In this document: positions 33,801 to 40,284 of the stretch, piece after piece
Position numbering within the stretch: the stretch's first letter is position 1
How the letters are laid out: the number at the start of each line of letters is the position of its first letter
Virus record (IMG/VR): IMGVR_UViG_3300037189_006099
Span: 1 to 42,663 of that record
Origin: a virus
Direction: 5' to 3' (one strand)
DNA: 42,663 bases
Translations under genes and position numbers: made by a program
Notes under the pieces: model-generated
Told to the model about the DNA's origin: nothing
Seen by the model: only the letters and a program-made list of their open reading frames with translations
Databases searched by the model: none

Positions 33801-36302
33801 AGAATAATCATATCTACTTTTTTCTATAGCCTTAATAATATTATTAGATTCATTGGCTACGTGATAAATGCTAAGGCTGGCTGGGCCGCTGTGCTGTATA
33901 AATTTTGTAGCATACGGAGTAATATTTCCCAGATCTCTTAAATTACTTGCACCAGGAAAACTTCCCTGAAAGTTTGACAAGTTTTCTACTATAGATTTTA
34001 CATGCGCCGAAACTTCACCTAACGTAAATGTTGTTACAACGCCATTCAATGGATTGTTTTGTAAATTTAAAGGTATTTCATAGAACCCATTTGAATTAAT
34101 AGGTTGTGAAGCAAATGCTTTTATAGTAAGAATCTGTGAAGAAGTAATGTTAGAATTTAAAACAACTTTTTTATAAACAGGACCGTCAACTATTTTATAG
34201 TTTGATGGATTGATAAAATCGCCGTCGATATAAATTTTTACTGCAAGGTCGTTGAGGTCGTTTAAATTATCAAAAATATCAATATTAAAATTATTTGTTA
34301 GATTAGAATTTTTATAAACTCGAATGGCTGCTTGTACATTGGTTGCTAGAGAAATCTGCCAACCATTTTTAAAGACTATATTTCCTCTGTAATCTCGAGA
34401 AGATAAAAATCCAAGACTAACACTCTTTGTAACTAATCCTTGATTTACCTTGTACTGAAATTCATCTGTAGCATAGTCAAAGTTGAAAACGATATCGCCG
34501 ATATTGTTGATATTCTTATAGGTTAGTGCAAATCCAAGTTTAGTATCAATGACTGATGACGTAGAATCGACCTTGTATGAAAATATTGGAGTTCCAACAA
34601 ATGTTGTTCCAGGGTAAGCTGTGGTATCTGAAAAACTTGTTCCAGTATTATCAATTACATCAAATAGCGGTGGCTGATTTACACTATTTTTTTGCTGTGT
34701 TTTAATCCAAGCTGTTCCGTTGTACCAGTACATTAAACCTAAATTCTTACTACCAGACTTTACTAAAACGGTTTGGCCAAACACTGGACTAGCAATTTCA
34801 ACTAGATGGATCTGTATCGATCCCTCAATATTAAGAAAATTAACTTGAAATATTTTTCCGTTGACAAGCGTGTCAGGGTCGCCGGTAAACAATATTTTTT
34901 GATTTTGAGTTAGGGCGACGCCGTCAATATTATAACCGGTAGACCCTTCGATGGTAGAAAATACATCATATGTAAAATTATCAATAAGGTCAACATCAAC
35001 AGTTGCAGTTGTTCCAAAATTATATAATTTCAAACCTGCTTCAAATTCGATAATCGGTCTAGTTGCTCGAGCATTTTGATCGATTGAGACTGGAATTTTA
35101 TTGTAATTAAAACTTGCGGTGATCACATCAATGTGAAACCAACGGTTGTACCGTGTCCACGGGTTGTGGTCTTGACTGGCTCTGTTGATTGTGATATAAT
35201 CTGCAGACTTGGCAAATCCGCTTGAATCGCTAAATGGTTCAGTATCAAAATTAGCCGAGTCGAACAGAATAGTTTCAGGAACCGAATAGGAATTAACAAC
35301 TTCTAATACATCTTTGTTGATTAATTTTATTCCAGATCCCACACCTTCGACATAATATTCTCCAGAAGAATAACTTGCCGGGGTAACATTACCTGCAAAA
35401 GACACCTTCATTCCATTACTTAAATGTGTGCCGTCAATAAAGGTATAAGACAATTTTCCTAAAATTTCAGATTCAACATCAATATATGTTTCATCCGTTA
35501 TGTCAAAAATTTCAATGGCACCACCTAGATTAATATCTGTTTCGCTTTGATAAAATAAAATGCTCGGTGCATCTACAGGAACTTGGAAGATTATTGTTCC
35601 TTGTTCAACTCCTTGTGCATCTATACCGCCGATTACGTATCTTGTTCCTGTGCCAGTTGCTCGTTCGATCATCAAGCTAAATGGATTTCCAGGACTATTG
35701 ATTACAAATGTATATGTTTGACCTCTATATAATTTTACTAACGGATTCGGTGTTAGACCGTCGGGGGTAAACACATACTGGCTATCTGCTCCTACTATTT
35801 GTAAATCAACTTTGTAGGTACTTGATACTATTTGCTTTTGACCTTGAATTTTAATCGTTTCAGGGCCATAAGGTAACCAATAGTAATTTTGAAAATTTGA
35901 AAATTTATCCCAATCAATATGCGGATCCCAAGAATAGAATTCTTGTTGATTAAGTTTTGCATGGTTAGATGTGTTTGCACCAAACACATTTAGTTGATTG
36001 ATATAATCAATATAATCTTTAAAAAATGTTACATTTCCTAATTTGTCTTTAACTACTAGACCCGGTTCTAGCTGATAGTGCTGGCGTAGACTATCGGCGG
36101 CTTCGACAAATATATCAGAACCGGTCGTTGCTTTTGAATATTGTCGACCGATAAATCCGTTTACTTTTTTAACAGTTCCAGGATTTACTAACTGATCAAT
36201 AGTTGATTGAATAAACTTTTTATTTGCATCCGTGCGATAGAACGCAGGTATTAAACTTGATCCAATAGAATTATTAGCATTAGGGTTGGTACTGTCAGCC
36301 AT
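21801..36302 (-). CDS. Giant multi-domain tail/baseplate protein, 4833 aa
   Basis: An uninterrupted 14.5 kb frame, probably a structural protein of the baseplate or distal tail, since it follows gp6 directly (start and gp6 stop overlap as TAATG). The N-terminus (SLIPAFYRTDANKKFIQSTI) and the region near 1040-1330 (CPWEMLGFSIEPSWWQSLYG, HYPFSVLLASILLTPAKTFG) look globular. Short W...Y..G..V..G..YY units near residues 1419, 1549, 1726, 2230 and 4626 resemble CBM5/12-type carbohydrate-binding motifs. Residues about 2140-2665 hold FG-GAP-like propeller repeats (FSTDGSWLATGSPNVGQVY, LVFGQSTLFIGAPGYNGGVG). Paired GxGY...P beta modules occur near 3134-3182 and 3489-3555, and repeated NG...DY strand modules dominate the C-terminal part. 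No signal peptide or catalytic motif was found. It may take the place of T4 gp7/gp8/gp10. Confidence 0.85.
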   Translation of the reverse strand: MADSTNPNANNSIGSSLIPAFYRTDANKKFIQSTIDQLVNPGTVKKVNGFIGRQYSKATTGSDIFVEAADSLRQHYQLEPGLVVKDKLGNVTFFKDYIDYINQLNVFGANTSNHAKLNQQEFYSWDPHIDWDKFSNFQNYYWLPYGPETIKIQGQKQIVSSTYKVDLQIVGADSQYVFTPDGLTPNPLVKLYRGQTYTFVINSPGNPFSLMIERATGTGTRYVIGGIDAQGVEQGTIIFQVPVDAPSILFYQSETDINLGGAIEIFDITDETYIDVESEILGKLSYTFIDGTHLSNGMKVSFAGNVTPASYSSGEYYVEGVGSGIKLINKDVLEVVNSYSVPETILFDSANFDTEPFSDSSGFAKSADYITINRASQDHNPWTRYNRWFHIDVITASFNYNKIPVSIDQNARATRPIIEFEAGLKLYNFGTTATVDVDLIDNFTYDVFSTIEGSTGYNIDGVALTQNQKILFTGDPDTLVNGKIFQVNFLNIEGSIQIHLVEIASPVFGQTVLVKSGSKNLGLMYWYNGTAWIKTQQKNSVNQPPLFDVIDNTGTSFSDTTAYPGTTFVGTPIFSYKVDSTSSVIDTKLGFALTYKNINNIGDIVFNFDYATDEFQYKVNQGLVTKSVSLGFLSSRDYRGNIVFKNGWQISLATNVQAAIRVYKNSNLTNNFNIDIFDNLNDLNDLAVKIYIDGDFINPSNYKIVDGPVYKKVVLNSNITSSQILTIKAFASQPINSNGFYEIPLNLQNNPLNGVVTTFTLGEVSAHVKSIVENLSNFQGSFPGASNLRDLGNITPYATKFIQHSGPASLSIYHVANESNNIIKAIEKSRYDYSRFKKDFVASIEKLGVDADPKTQVDLVLQKLNANKSNKDSYYFSDMVPYGASIDTSHTVADYRIKSYPLTSVFSLDSLSNKSVLVYLNGTQLLNEIDYVFNNQGFVTIQDTVTMRNGDVLKTIEYDNTDGSMVPETPTKLGIWPKFQPKMFLDRTLVNPVEVIQGHDGSIIKAYGDYRDAVLLELEKRIFNNIKIKYDTSIWDIADVIPTFKRQLPYSLENFNQALAPSFYSWASQSGFDIGRPVSFDNNNSFTYNYRGYSSLTDGNVPGYWRGVYRWMYDTDRPNICPWEMLGFSIEPSWWQSLYGPAPYTSDNIVMWTDISTGTVRTPGSTPTVNSKYIKPFLLNHLPVDESGNLVSPIFSGVVRGLISQKVATNFVFGDVGPVESTWRRSSHYPFSVLLASILLTPAKTFGLLFDRSRIARDMSGQLVYTDTGLRISPDSLSLPSVITSDTRVSTAGIVNYLVNYISGTTSEFYNEYKYNLQHLSAQLSYRVGAFTGKEKFNLLLNSKSPSNTGNIFIPQEDYDIILNSSSPIQKLTYSGIVISKLTDGFEVKGYSQTKPYFISYPWSVSGNLVNVGGISESFQTWNTNSQYQKGDVVLYGNSYYRVLQTISSGLVFESQNYSKMASLPIIGGANAYFRKMFNKNVQTTVPYGTKFTTIQDVVDFILGYGEYLKDQGFIFDDFNSGLSAVANWETSAREFMFWSIQNWSTGQDKWADWQPNTSYPFGSILRINGEYYKAIRTVPAVASFPYDDFVHLDGLSTIGSSAISLSPSANKISFTTKNAVVDSITNGFNQYEIYKVDATALSPNFINFYRQDNSVSYGSRTSDGIYGASFYLVQKEHVVILNNTTRFNDIIYSPETGYKQDKIKVSSYVSSDWTGGLNIPGFIFDEAAVENWLPYKIYYPGDLVKQGQYYFQANPMGSFVPASATLDTKQWQQLKTKPSSKLIPNWTYKAGQFTDFYNLNSDNFDVAQQRVAQHLIGYQKRQYLENIIQNDVSEFKFYQGMIREKGTQNVLNKLFDVLSSENKESLKFYEEWALRVGQYGASGSFENIEFVLDEALFKNNPQGFELVNSVDSTKYDFIIRQTPNDVYVKPLGYTSKPFPIATNYTPILRSAGYVRSSDVFKTLTTIDDIVYEDITQYTNGSYVWCTFEKSEWNIYRFTDVNLIVTDVTYDDTIKTLTIVTRDLVTLTAGTYIGISQVTGFPGFYKITSVSLNNIIIKTEVPGFLSPFLQQDTITIYALLTQRASSVDNIDSIVPRKLKENELLWTDDDGSGKWAVWKYNSVFAKKEIPNTSPAYLLSYGRSIAIRKDGYTVATSTNDGIVITYDKSSVAQPWIQRQTIQKPYVEPYNFNYTKDFATVIAFSTDGSWLATGSPNVGQVYTRLSTHNAGLWDSAYDAYTTGTIVYVLDSSHNRVYYEAISTLAVPVSTPVNNILYWREKSYVAIDYQGHTSGITLQGVVSLYQRDANNNYILVDTIVSPYPAQGELFGSSLVFGQSTLFIGAPGYNGGVGRVYEISYLTKLRATSSYNPVGSSGTTIVLTSTAGISSGMIAQGTGLTDNQTVIEVLADGKTLKLSGIPNATPSGNINFVTVGWSYVLSNTKTGRISSRNFGTNVSLSTDESKLAISSTTLTVDNLSLGTVDIYSGSINQVITGNDSSFGQSISLSSDGAYLIITDSRATETKTNQGAVYIYRYDPTTSNYGSYVGTLFVAGTPSQELINHQPEVSGYFGNTVSFMDDDNIAVFSLNESTVLPMTFDSKATTFDKDSTAFVTIHSGSGRIDIYTRYVSNWVYSETLDSDNVAGDGYGTGIAVSGNHVFVGAPSAYDVLSRVSPQAIQVGNRYQIVSLGTTDWNTVAGTTRVRQTYSVGDTFIAVATGSGNGIVSLLTRSGKIYSYDKKPNSQSWNIIHRQIDVPDVTKIKKAFLYNRNTNQLVTYIDVVDPLQGKIPGIAEEEIKYKAFYDPAIYSQGDSLVVTVDSTISWGSEHVGQLWWDLRTAKFINIFEDDVVYRNSNYSTLAHGASIDIYEWVSSSLLPEAWDALADTTPGLAQGISGQSLYGNSSYSISQRYDTISQSFKNTYYFWVKNKTIVPNISGRNISAGEVSSVIANPRGQGYKFVGLTSSNSFSIVNAKNLLAGTDIVLSLEYWLTEKTNQNVHSEWKIISEDPTTELPIAIEQKWFDSLCGKDTNGRQVPDVSLPVKLRYGIENRPRQGMFVNRFEALKQVIEQANLLLINRQIVNSRDITDLESFDPIPSTVTGSYDLTKDTDAELIFANTGAFKRPSLSPQIVNGRIVGVTINQGGQGYLVAPFIEFIGTGEGASARATLSSTGKIIGVTILSQGIGYTDSTTCSIRDYSVLVLSDSQADGSWSIYSYDPDYDVWSRTKSKTYDVTKYWSKVDWFDTGYNQFIAPDYLINTFAELNSIDPSIGQLVKVKYAGNGWEVLYRYAIVDSNDWTTNYQVVAQENGTIQFNSSLYNFSNTGIGYDASTYDGVTFDTVASLELRIILTAFRNKIFIGELKSSYLNLFFTSIRYVLSEQNYVDWIFKSSFVKAQHNVGQLNQPVNYLPDNLSNFQDYVNEVKPYRTVVREYVSSYDAVDNTQTAISDFDLPPAYEQGSNRSVLPYIVNDAIVADDTNINVVPWKNWLDNIGFEVLELQLVSGGSGYITQPAVKIISSSGTGASGIAFVTNGSVSRVILLTSGSGYLSAPTVIIDGGLQDGGTPARAVAYIGNAVVRTNLINIKFDRLNYSYTVADLAKTETLAGDGVHVQFNLIWAPDVRVGNTTVTINDVIILRDFYKLSFKKSTAKGYTTYSGLLTFNLPSGLPPAKGDKIVITYLKDWNMLSAADRIQFYYNPEVGDIGKDIKQLMTGIDYGGVNVNSFNFDVSSGWGTLPYYSDKWDTFSGQFNDYVITVPANTHTFNLQYAPPAGTLLNVYYTAAIVDTHNSDGSQTVFTYSFSKVYSDVTPTITVAISHTTATPTTTTNHSGQYYLKLTSVSGIKVGDVVTSVSSYTDAFAYNVKVKEINVSTNIVLLDQILYLTIPVSTAITFTRTLAIPTDAYVYGDGKFSLTEPAPAGSVITIIGRSGTIRLDDPDYGTQGQVNQDAIFNTPVADGTSAVFVIPPDFTVNDGDTFTWRSSTSDGSLTPQSSDFDTVLDGGNLAYSTATGVLADDIIVDGDGFVTPTTSPAPEEVVPGQVVDTLAIKVFDQPSTGSANIKIDNYIADGSTNSYLVTQIPNSPQAVIVKINNNILTQEVDYTFDYRNQTINLTTTPAIDSSISIFTIGYNGSNILDIDHFVGDGVTAEFITRAPWLSSITSLVYIDGISQNVELFKTDSTYTTPNFVGIKFTSEPARGALISFIIVAGNQQSFAITKKEKIIPNGSSYTYTLSYPVGDNLPNETNMIVRVDQNILQGPINSYFNIKNNKLSYTIDPTRFVPYSVSVNDIKVLANGIVLTRGKDYSVDLAGITVKINKTTYSIYKNTELIIAVQSSSGYSYNPTTREITFKQQYNHNQVIEVISSYKHDILDIQRTAITITSSLQITQDTVEYFNYKEVTSGIIPLDRPVINDNYVWVLKNSTLLVPGIDYKLNDDFSSVTLAIYPDLNDQITLITFGSNVITSGIAYMQFKDMLNRVIFKRLSASKRTRLLADLNYNDITITVENASGFDLPNPAKNKPGIIMIRGERIEYFSINGNVLGQIRRGTLGTGIPVKHNRGAIVQEIGPSETIPYTEKLITEQIRSTGSNTISTGFVPGGFDTTWTYKGSSMTISDATNLASSAVEVFAGGYSANVEWTPLTFFSAGTLISVGEYTYTVLIDHTSGLTFSSNVTTYSPEGTVLSASAAPSTVYQFFIGNIRLKKQSYAVHNLNVAPYSPEGDVTLPADFTVDGTTPAVQLNTVLPYGTLVTVVKRVGVSWDSNLNIQQDSGEIGRFLRATPGVWYVDEKQQPLVIKSVYTFDSTEITWDNTNIQFTVGTGSLASSFDSSGSFDANDITFDQGI

Positions 36303-39300
36303 TAGCTATTTGCTCCGTAATTTGCACTTGTAACATTCTGTGATGTAAGATTTGATAAGCCGCCTGTTGTTGTTACAGATCTAACATTGCTTGATGTTAG
36401 TCCTGCAACAATCGTTATATTGTCAATAGTCGCACCGTTGATAAAAATTTGATCACTTGGGCATTTGATTTCAAATAAACTTCCAAAATATAATCCTGAT
36501 TGTTTTGGAACGATAACAAAACTAATAATATCAGGTGTAAGTTGATTCATTATATAAGTCGATAGTTCTGTAAAATAAAATGTATCTCCAAAATTCCAGT
36601 TATCTAAACTAAAAAATTGATCCATTGCTGAAATAATTCGAGAACGAACGTCACTGTCAGATACAGTTGAGCTTGAATTTTTAACTACATTAAATGTTGC
36701 CTGCACTTCAAGATCTGCAGATGCTCCGAATAGTATTTTATATCTAACTGGATGATAAATTATTTCGTCTGATATCGATTTAATTACATTTAAATTAGGA
36801 GATAATGTATTATACAATTCGTCTGAGCTTGGAGGCAGTGGCTTACTTACGTTAGCCCCTGAAAGCCATTGACGGTAATTTGTATCGTATGCTTTAGTTA
36901 AAACATATACATCAATGATGTTTGTTGATCCAGGATCAATTCTTGAATTATAATCGGCCGCATGTGTGTATTGAAACTTCAAGTTATCTCGACCAACATA
37001 TACTTTGTAATCTAGACTAGAAATAAATGATCCAGTTACTGAATCATATTTCTTCACAGTGTCAGAATCAATAAAATAAAAATATTGTCCGTTGACTTTT
37101 TCTGATGCTAGAACACTACTTTGTGTTGTTTTAATCAGCACAGTATTAGAAGAGTTATCAATGTATTTGTAATCTTCTTGTCCGACTGAAATTAAATATC
37201 TTTGTTGAACAATATATTTGACTGTTGAATTAGTCTGTGGTGCAACGATGTCCAAAAACAGTTGAGGATTATCTACAACTCCATTATTGTCGGTATCTTT
37301 AAAACTGATCAATATTTTTTTGTTGTCAACGTATCCATCTAATCCGTTAAATTCAGCAATGACATCCCACAATAAATCGTTATTAAACGATGAAGTAGCA
37401 TCAGGTTGTTTATTGATGTTTAGAATGTTTATTGTATCTCTAATAGTAGTGCTTACTGTAGTATCATAAATCTTGTTGTTGTTGTCAAAGTAAAAACGAG
37501 CTTGTTGATCACTTTCAAAAATATATCTTAGTAATCGAGTTGTTACTGTATAAAATTCGTTGTCAGTAGTAAACAATAGGAACCAACTGGCGTCCTGCTG
37601 AGCATTGGTGGCATCGCCTTGCTTGTTGAGACTAAAAGGCAGCGTTGTATTAAGATTTGATTCAAATACAATTTGCCAGGTTTGTGTTGCGCCATCGTAT
37701 CGTAGGCCAAACGGTTTATTAGCAAATATTAAGTCTATCATTGTAGTTTTAACAGAACTGGTTAATACCAATGATAGTTTCGGAATAACTTGTGATAGCA
37801 ATGCTCCAGACGGAATTGACTGATTTAATAAAATCGGACCAAATCCTGTAGTTAGTACTCCGGTACCGTTATTAGTTCCGTCACCAGTAACTGATACAAC
37901 TTCTGCCCACACGTACACGCTTGCACCTGATACAGTTGCGGTTCCTGACACTAGCTTGTTGTTATTTTTAGTATCAAAATATTTAGAATATACTTTTTGT
38001 CCATTGACTACGGTGAATGGTGCTTCAAACTTTACCAGACTGCCTACAGTAAAATATTTTAAATCAGTATACGTATAGGTTCCGACTTGATAGGGTCTAG
38101 CATCAGAACTATCTCCAACATAGCCTGTTGAGCTACCAGTGTCAGAAGTTTTTTGATACCATGCTATAGATAAACTTGATGCTAAAAAGTTAATAAAATT
38201 AGCATAGTAGAAGTTTCTTAAATTAGGATCGGATAATAATTGAACAATAGTATTATCAATAACTCCTTCAATGTCTACTCTAGAGTTATAAGAAAATCTT
38301 GTTGACGAATTATAAGTGTCTTGGTATAAGATTCCATCGTCTGCAAATAAATTTGTCGAAGAATACTTGCCAGTAGGATCAGTTAGATCAAAATATCTGC
38401 TGATTCCAGAACTAGATCTGTTTATTGATTTTATTTTAGCAACTTCCTGTGTTACAGACAGCGGACTAATATTATAATCTTCCGCAGTTATCATACGATT
38501 TTGTGTATAGTATGTTTGCGGTGCGTTTGTTTTTATAGTTGCGTTTGTTTCTGCAATTTCTGCGTTGTTTACACTAGTGGCTAGTCCTAAACTTAAAGTT
38601 AAAGATTCTGTTGAACCTCTAATAGATGTATAAGGTATAACAATAGTAACATTTTTAATATCAGCAGGATTAATAGAATAAGATAAACCATTGCTTAATC
38701 TATAGTATACTCTAAAATCGCCTAGTGGCAAATTGCCAAAAGTTCCGTCGCTGAACTCTAAAGTTACTGCGTCGCCGGCTCGTGTAACAACTTTGTAGAT
38801 ATTTTTAATATCTTTACTAATACTGTTATAGATAATATTGTTACTAGACAAGTCTGAAACTTTAGTCCACAGTGTCGATTCAGCATTTGAAGCATCTAAC
38901 TGATATAACCAGACGTCAGTGTTGTTAATATTTTGAACTGCAACATCTACTGATTCATTTGCTGAAGGTTGAGAAATAGTGAACGATCCTTGATTTAAAA
39001 TTCCCTGTGTGAAATTAAGGAAGAAGCCCGTGCCTGCACTACCATTTCCATGACCATCATCTCTATATACAAACGCCGGAGCATTACCGATCTTTGGTGG
39101 CTCTTCGTAGATGTATTCTTTACCAGCAAATGTTGTACTGGTTATTTCAAAGTTCATTGTAACGCCGGCAACAGTTTTACTAAAACTGTAAACAGGAACA
39201 CCGCCTGTACTGAGTGCGTTTATTCGATATTGTTCTGTTGGAACTCCGTAGATTGTACTACTTGCTATCGGACTTCCAAACTGCTGAGAGCTGGGCAATG

Positions 39301-39787
39301 ATGCATTTATTATCTTAATAAATTGATCATACCAATTTGAGTTACTAGGATCGTTCCAAGTTATTGTTTGATTGGCTAAGTTTCTACCGTTGCTATCAAT
39401 AATGGTCTCTGTTGTAGAAACATTGTTAAATTTTAGTAGTCCGCTTGACGCAATATTACGCTTGGCAGTATATCCCAGCATACGACTAAGTCTTAGTATG
39501 CTATCTCTACGTTCTGCTAATTCTAAAAAGTTTTCACGAGCATTTAAATCCACACGGAAGGCTATGCTTTGAGATAGATATGCTACTAGGTCAATTAATG
39601 CAAGGTATTCTGAGCTTTCAATATAGTCATTAAAATCTTCAGGAAAATTAGTCCTGAGATACTGGATCATAGTTCTACGAATATTGTCAAAGTCGTAGCT
39701 GGTGAAGTCAGCGTTTTTAAACGATTGGTATATCTTTTTCCAGTCCTGCGTTACTAGCAGGTTGTTTTGTCTATCAGTTGAGCTCAT
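36302..39787 (-). CDS. gp6: Baseplate wedge protein gp6-like, 1161 aa
   Basis: The N-terminal 120 residues match T4 gp6: YDFDNIRRTMIQYLRTNFPEDF, NDYIESSEYLALIDLVAYL, AFRVDLNARENFLELAERRD and LGYTAKRNIA. Gp6 forms the dimeric backbone that ties baseplate wedges into a ring and drives the shape change on contraction. At 1161 residues it is much longer than T4 gp6 (about 660), with extra beta-rich material from about residue 130 onward. The ATG at 39787 is chosen over an in-frame TTG at 39805; it has AGGA six bases upstream and a late promoter motif 18 bases upstream. The last base of the gene is shared with the giant gene start. Confidence 0.93.
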   Translation of the reverse strand: MSSTDRQNNLLVTQDWKKIYQSFKNADFTSYDFDNIRRTMIQYLRTNFPEDFNDYIESSEYLALIDLVAYLSQSIAFRVDLNARENFLELAERRDSILRLSRMLGYTAKRNIASSGLLKFNNVSTTETIIDSNGRNLANQTITWNDPSNSNWYDQFIKIINASLPSSQQFGSPIASSTIYGVPTEQYRINALSTGGVPVYSFSKTVAGVTMNFEITSTTFAGKEYIYEEPPKIGNAPAFVYRDDGHGNGSAGTGFFLNFTQGILNQGSFTISQPSANESVDVAVQNINNTDVWLYQLDASNAESTLWTKVSDLSSNNIIYNSISKDIKNIYKVVTRAGDAVTLEFSDGTFGNLPLGDFRVYYRLSNGLSYSINPADIKNVTIVIPYTSIRGSTESLTLSLGLATSVNNAEIAETNATIKTNAPQTYYTQNRMITAEDYNISPLSVTQEVAKIKSINRSSSGISRYFDLTDPTGKYSSTNLFADDGILYQDTYNSSTRFSYNSRVDIEGVIDNTIVQLLSDPNLRNFYYANFINFLASSLSIAWYQKTSDTGSSTGYVGDSSDARPYQVGTYTYTDLKYFTVGSLVKFEAPFTVVNGQKVYSKYFDTKNNNKLVSGTATVSGASVYVWAEVVSVTGDGTNNGTGVLTTGFGPILLNQSIPSGALLSQVIPKLSLVLTSSVKTTMIDLIFANKPFGLRYDGATQTWQIVFESNLNTTLPFSLNKQGDATNAQQDASWFLLFTTDNEFYTVTTRLLRYIFESDQQARFYFDNNNKIYDTTVSTTIRDTINILNINKQPDATSSFNNDLLWDVIAEFNGLDGYVDNKKILISFKDTDNNGVVDNPQLFLDIVAPQTNSTVKYIVQQRYLISVGQEDYKYIDNSSNTVLIKTTQSSVLASEKVNGQYFYFIDSDTVKKYDSVTGSFISSLDYKVYVGRDNLKFQYTHAADYNSRIDPGSTNIIDVYVLTKAYDTNYRQWLSGANVSKPLPPSSDELYNTLSPNLNVIKSISDEIIYHPVRYKILFGASADLEVQATFNVVKNSSSTVSDSDVRSRIISAMDQFFSLDNWNFGDTFYFTELSTYIMNQLTPDIISFVIVPKQSGLYFGSLFEIKCPSDQIFINGATIDNITIVAGLTSSNVRSVTTTGGLSNLTSQNVTSANYGANS

Positions 39788-39805
39788 TCTAGATCCTAAT
39801 AACAA

Positions 39806-39813
39806 TATTTATT
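39806..39813 (-). promoter_or_regulatory. T4-type late promoter motif (AATAAATA)
   Basis: The minus strand reads AATAAATA, seven of eight matches to TATAAATA, 18 bases before the chosen gp6 ATG. It lies in the 50-base gap after the gp25-like gene. It would drive gp6 and the giant gene. Confidence 0.7.
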
Positions 39814-39837
39814 TGAAATCATTTTATGCGTAGTTTA

Positions 39838-40281
39838 TTAAGCAATTAATAACCCGTTAGCTTGATCAAATCTTAATTGTAAACTTTGTTGTATGTTGTA
39901 GGGTATGTATTTTAATATAAGTTGAACTTGTATTCCCTGGTCGTAGCTGGTCAATATCACATCGCTGGCCTGCACACGGGGATCAAAATTAACAATTTGA
40001 TTGACGTTTTGCAGGATTAAATCCTTAACTTGCTCAGTTAACGGTTCAAATAACAGATCCCATATAATACAACCAAATGTAGGATTCATTAGTCTTTCGC
40101 CCTGGCGAACATAAAAATTATTCAATAGGTCTTGCTTAATTAATTCAAAGTCGTACAGCGCATAGTTTTCAGTTGACGTACTTACTGTGCTAAATCCTCT
40201 ATACATTTGAGGAGCCACTGCGTCAGGCTTAGTCACTGCCGGTATTGAAATTGTTTGATAAAGTTTAGGTGTAGCTTTCAT
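39838..40281 (-). CDS. gp25: Baseplate wedge protein gp25-like, 147 aa
   Basis: The core (residues about 40-102) carries the gp25 signature: YDFELIKQDLLNNFYVRQGE, LMNPTFGCIIWDLLFEPLTE and NFDPRV. Gp25-family proteins, also found as TssE in type VI secretion, join the wedges to the hub and start sheath assembly; despite the family name they are not thought to be active lysozymes here. The length is close to T4 gp25 (132 residues), with a slightly longer N-terminus. The ribosome site is a G-run that overlaps the stop of the spike gene three bases upstream. It sits between spike and gp6 genes as expected for a baseplate block. Confidence 0.93.
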   Translation of the reverse strand: MKATPKLYQTISIPAVTKPDAVAPQMYRGFSTVSTSTENYALYDFELIKQDLLNNFYVRQGERLMNPTFGCIIWDLLFEPLTEQVKDLILQNVNQIVNFDPRVQASDVILTSYDQGIQVQLILKYIPYNIQQSLQLRFDQANGLLIA

Positions 40282-40284
40282 ATA

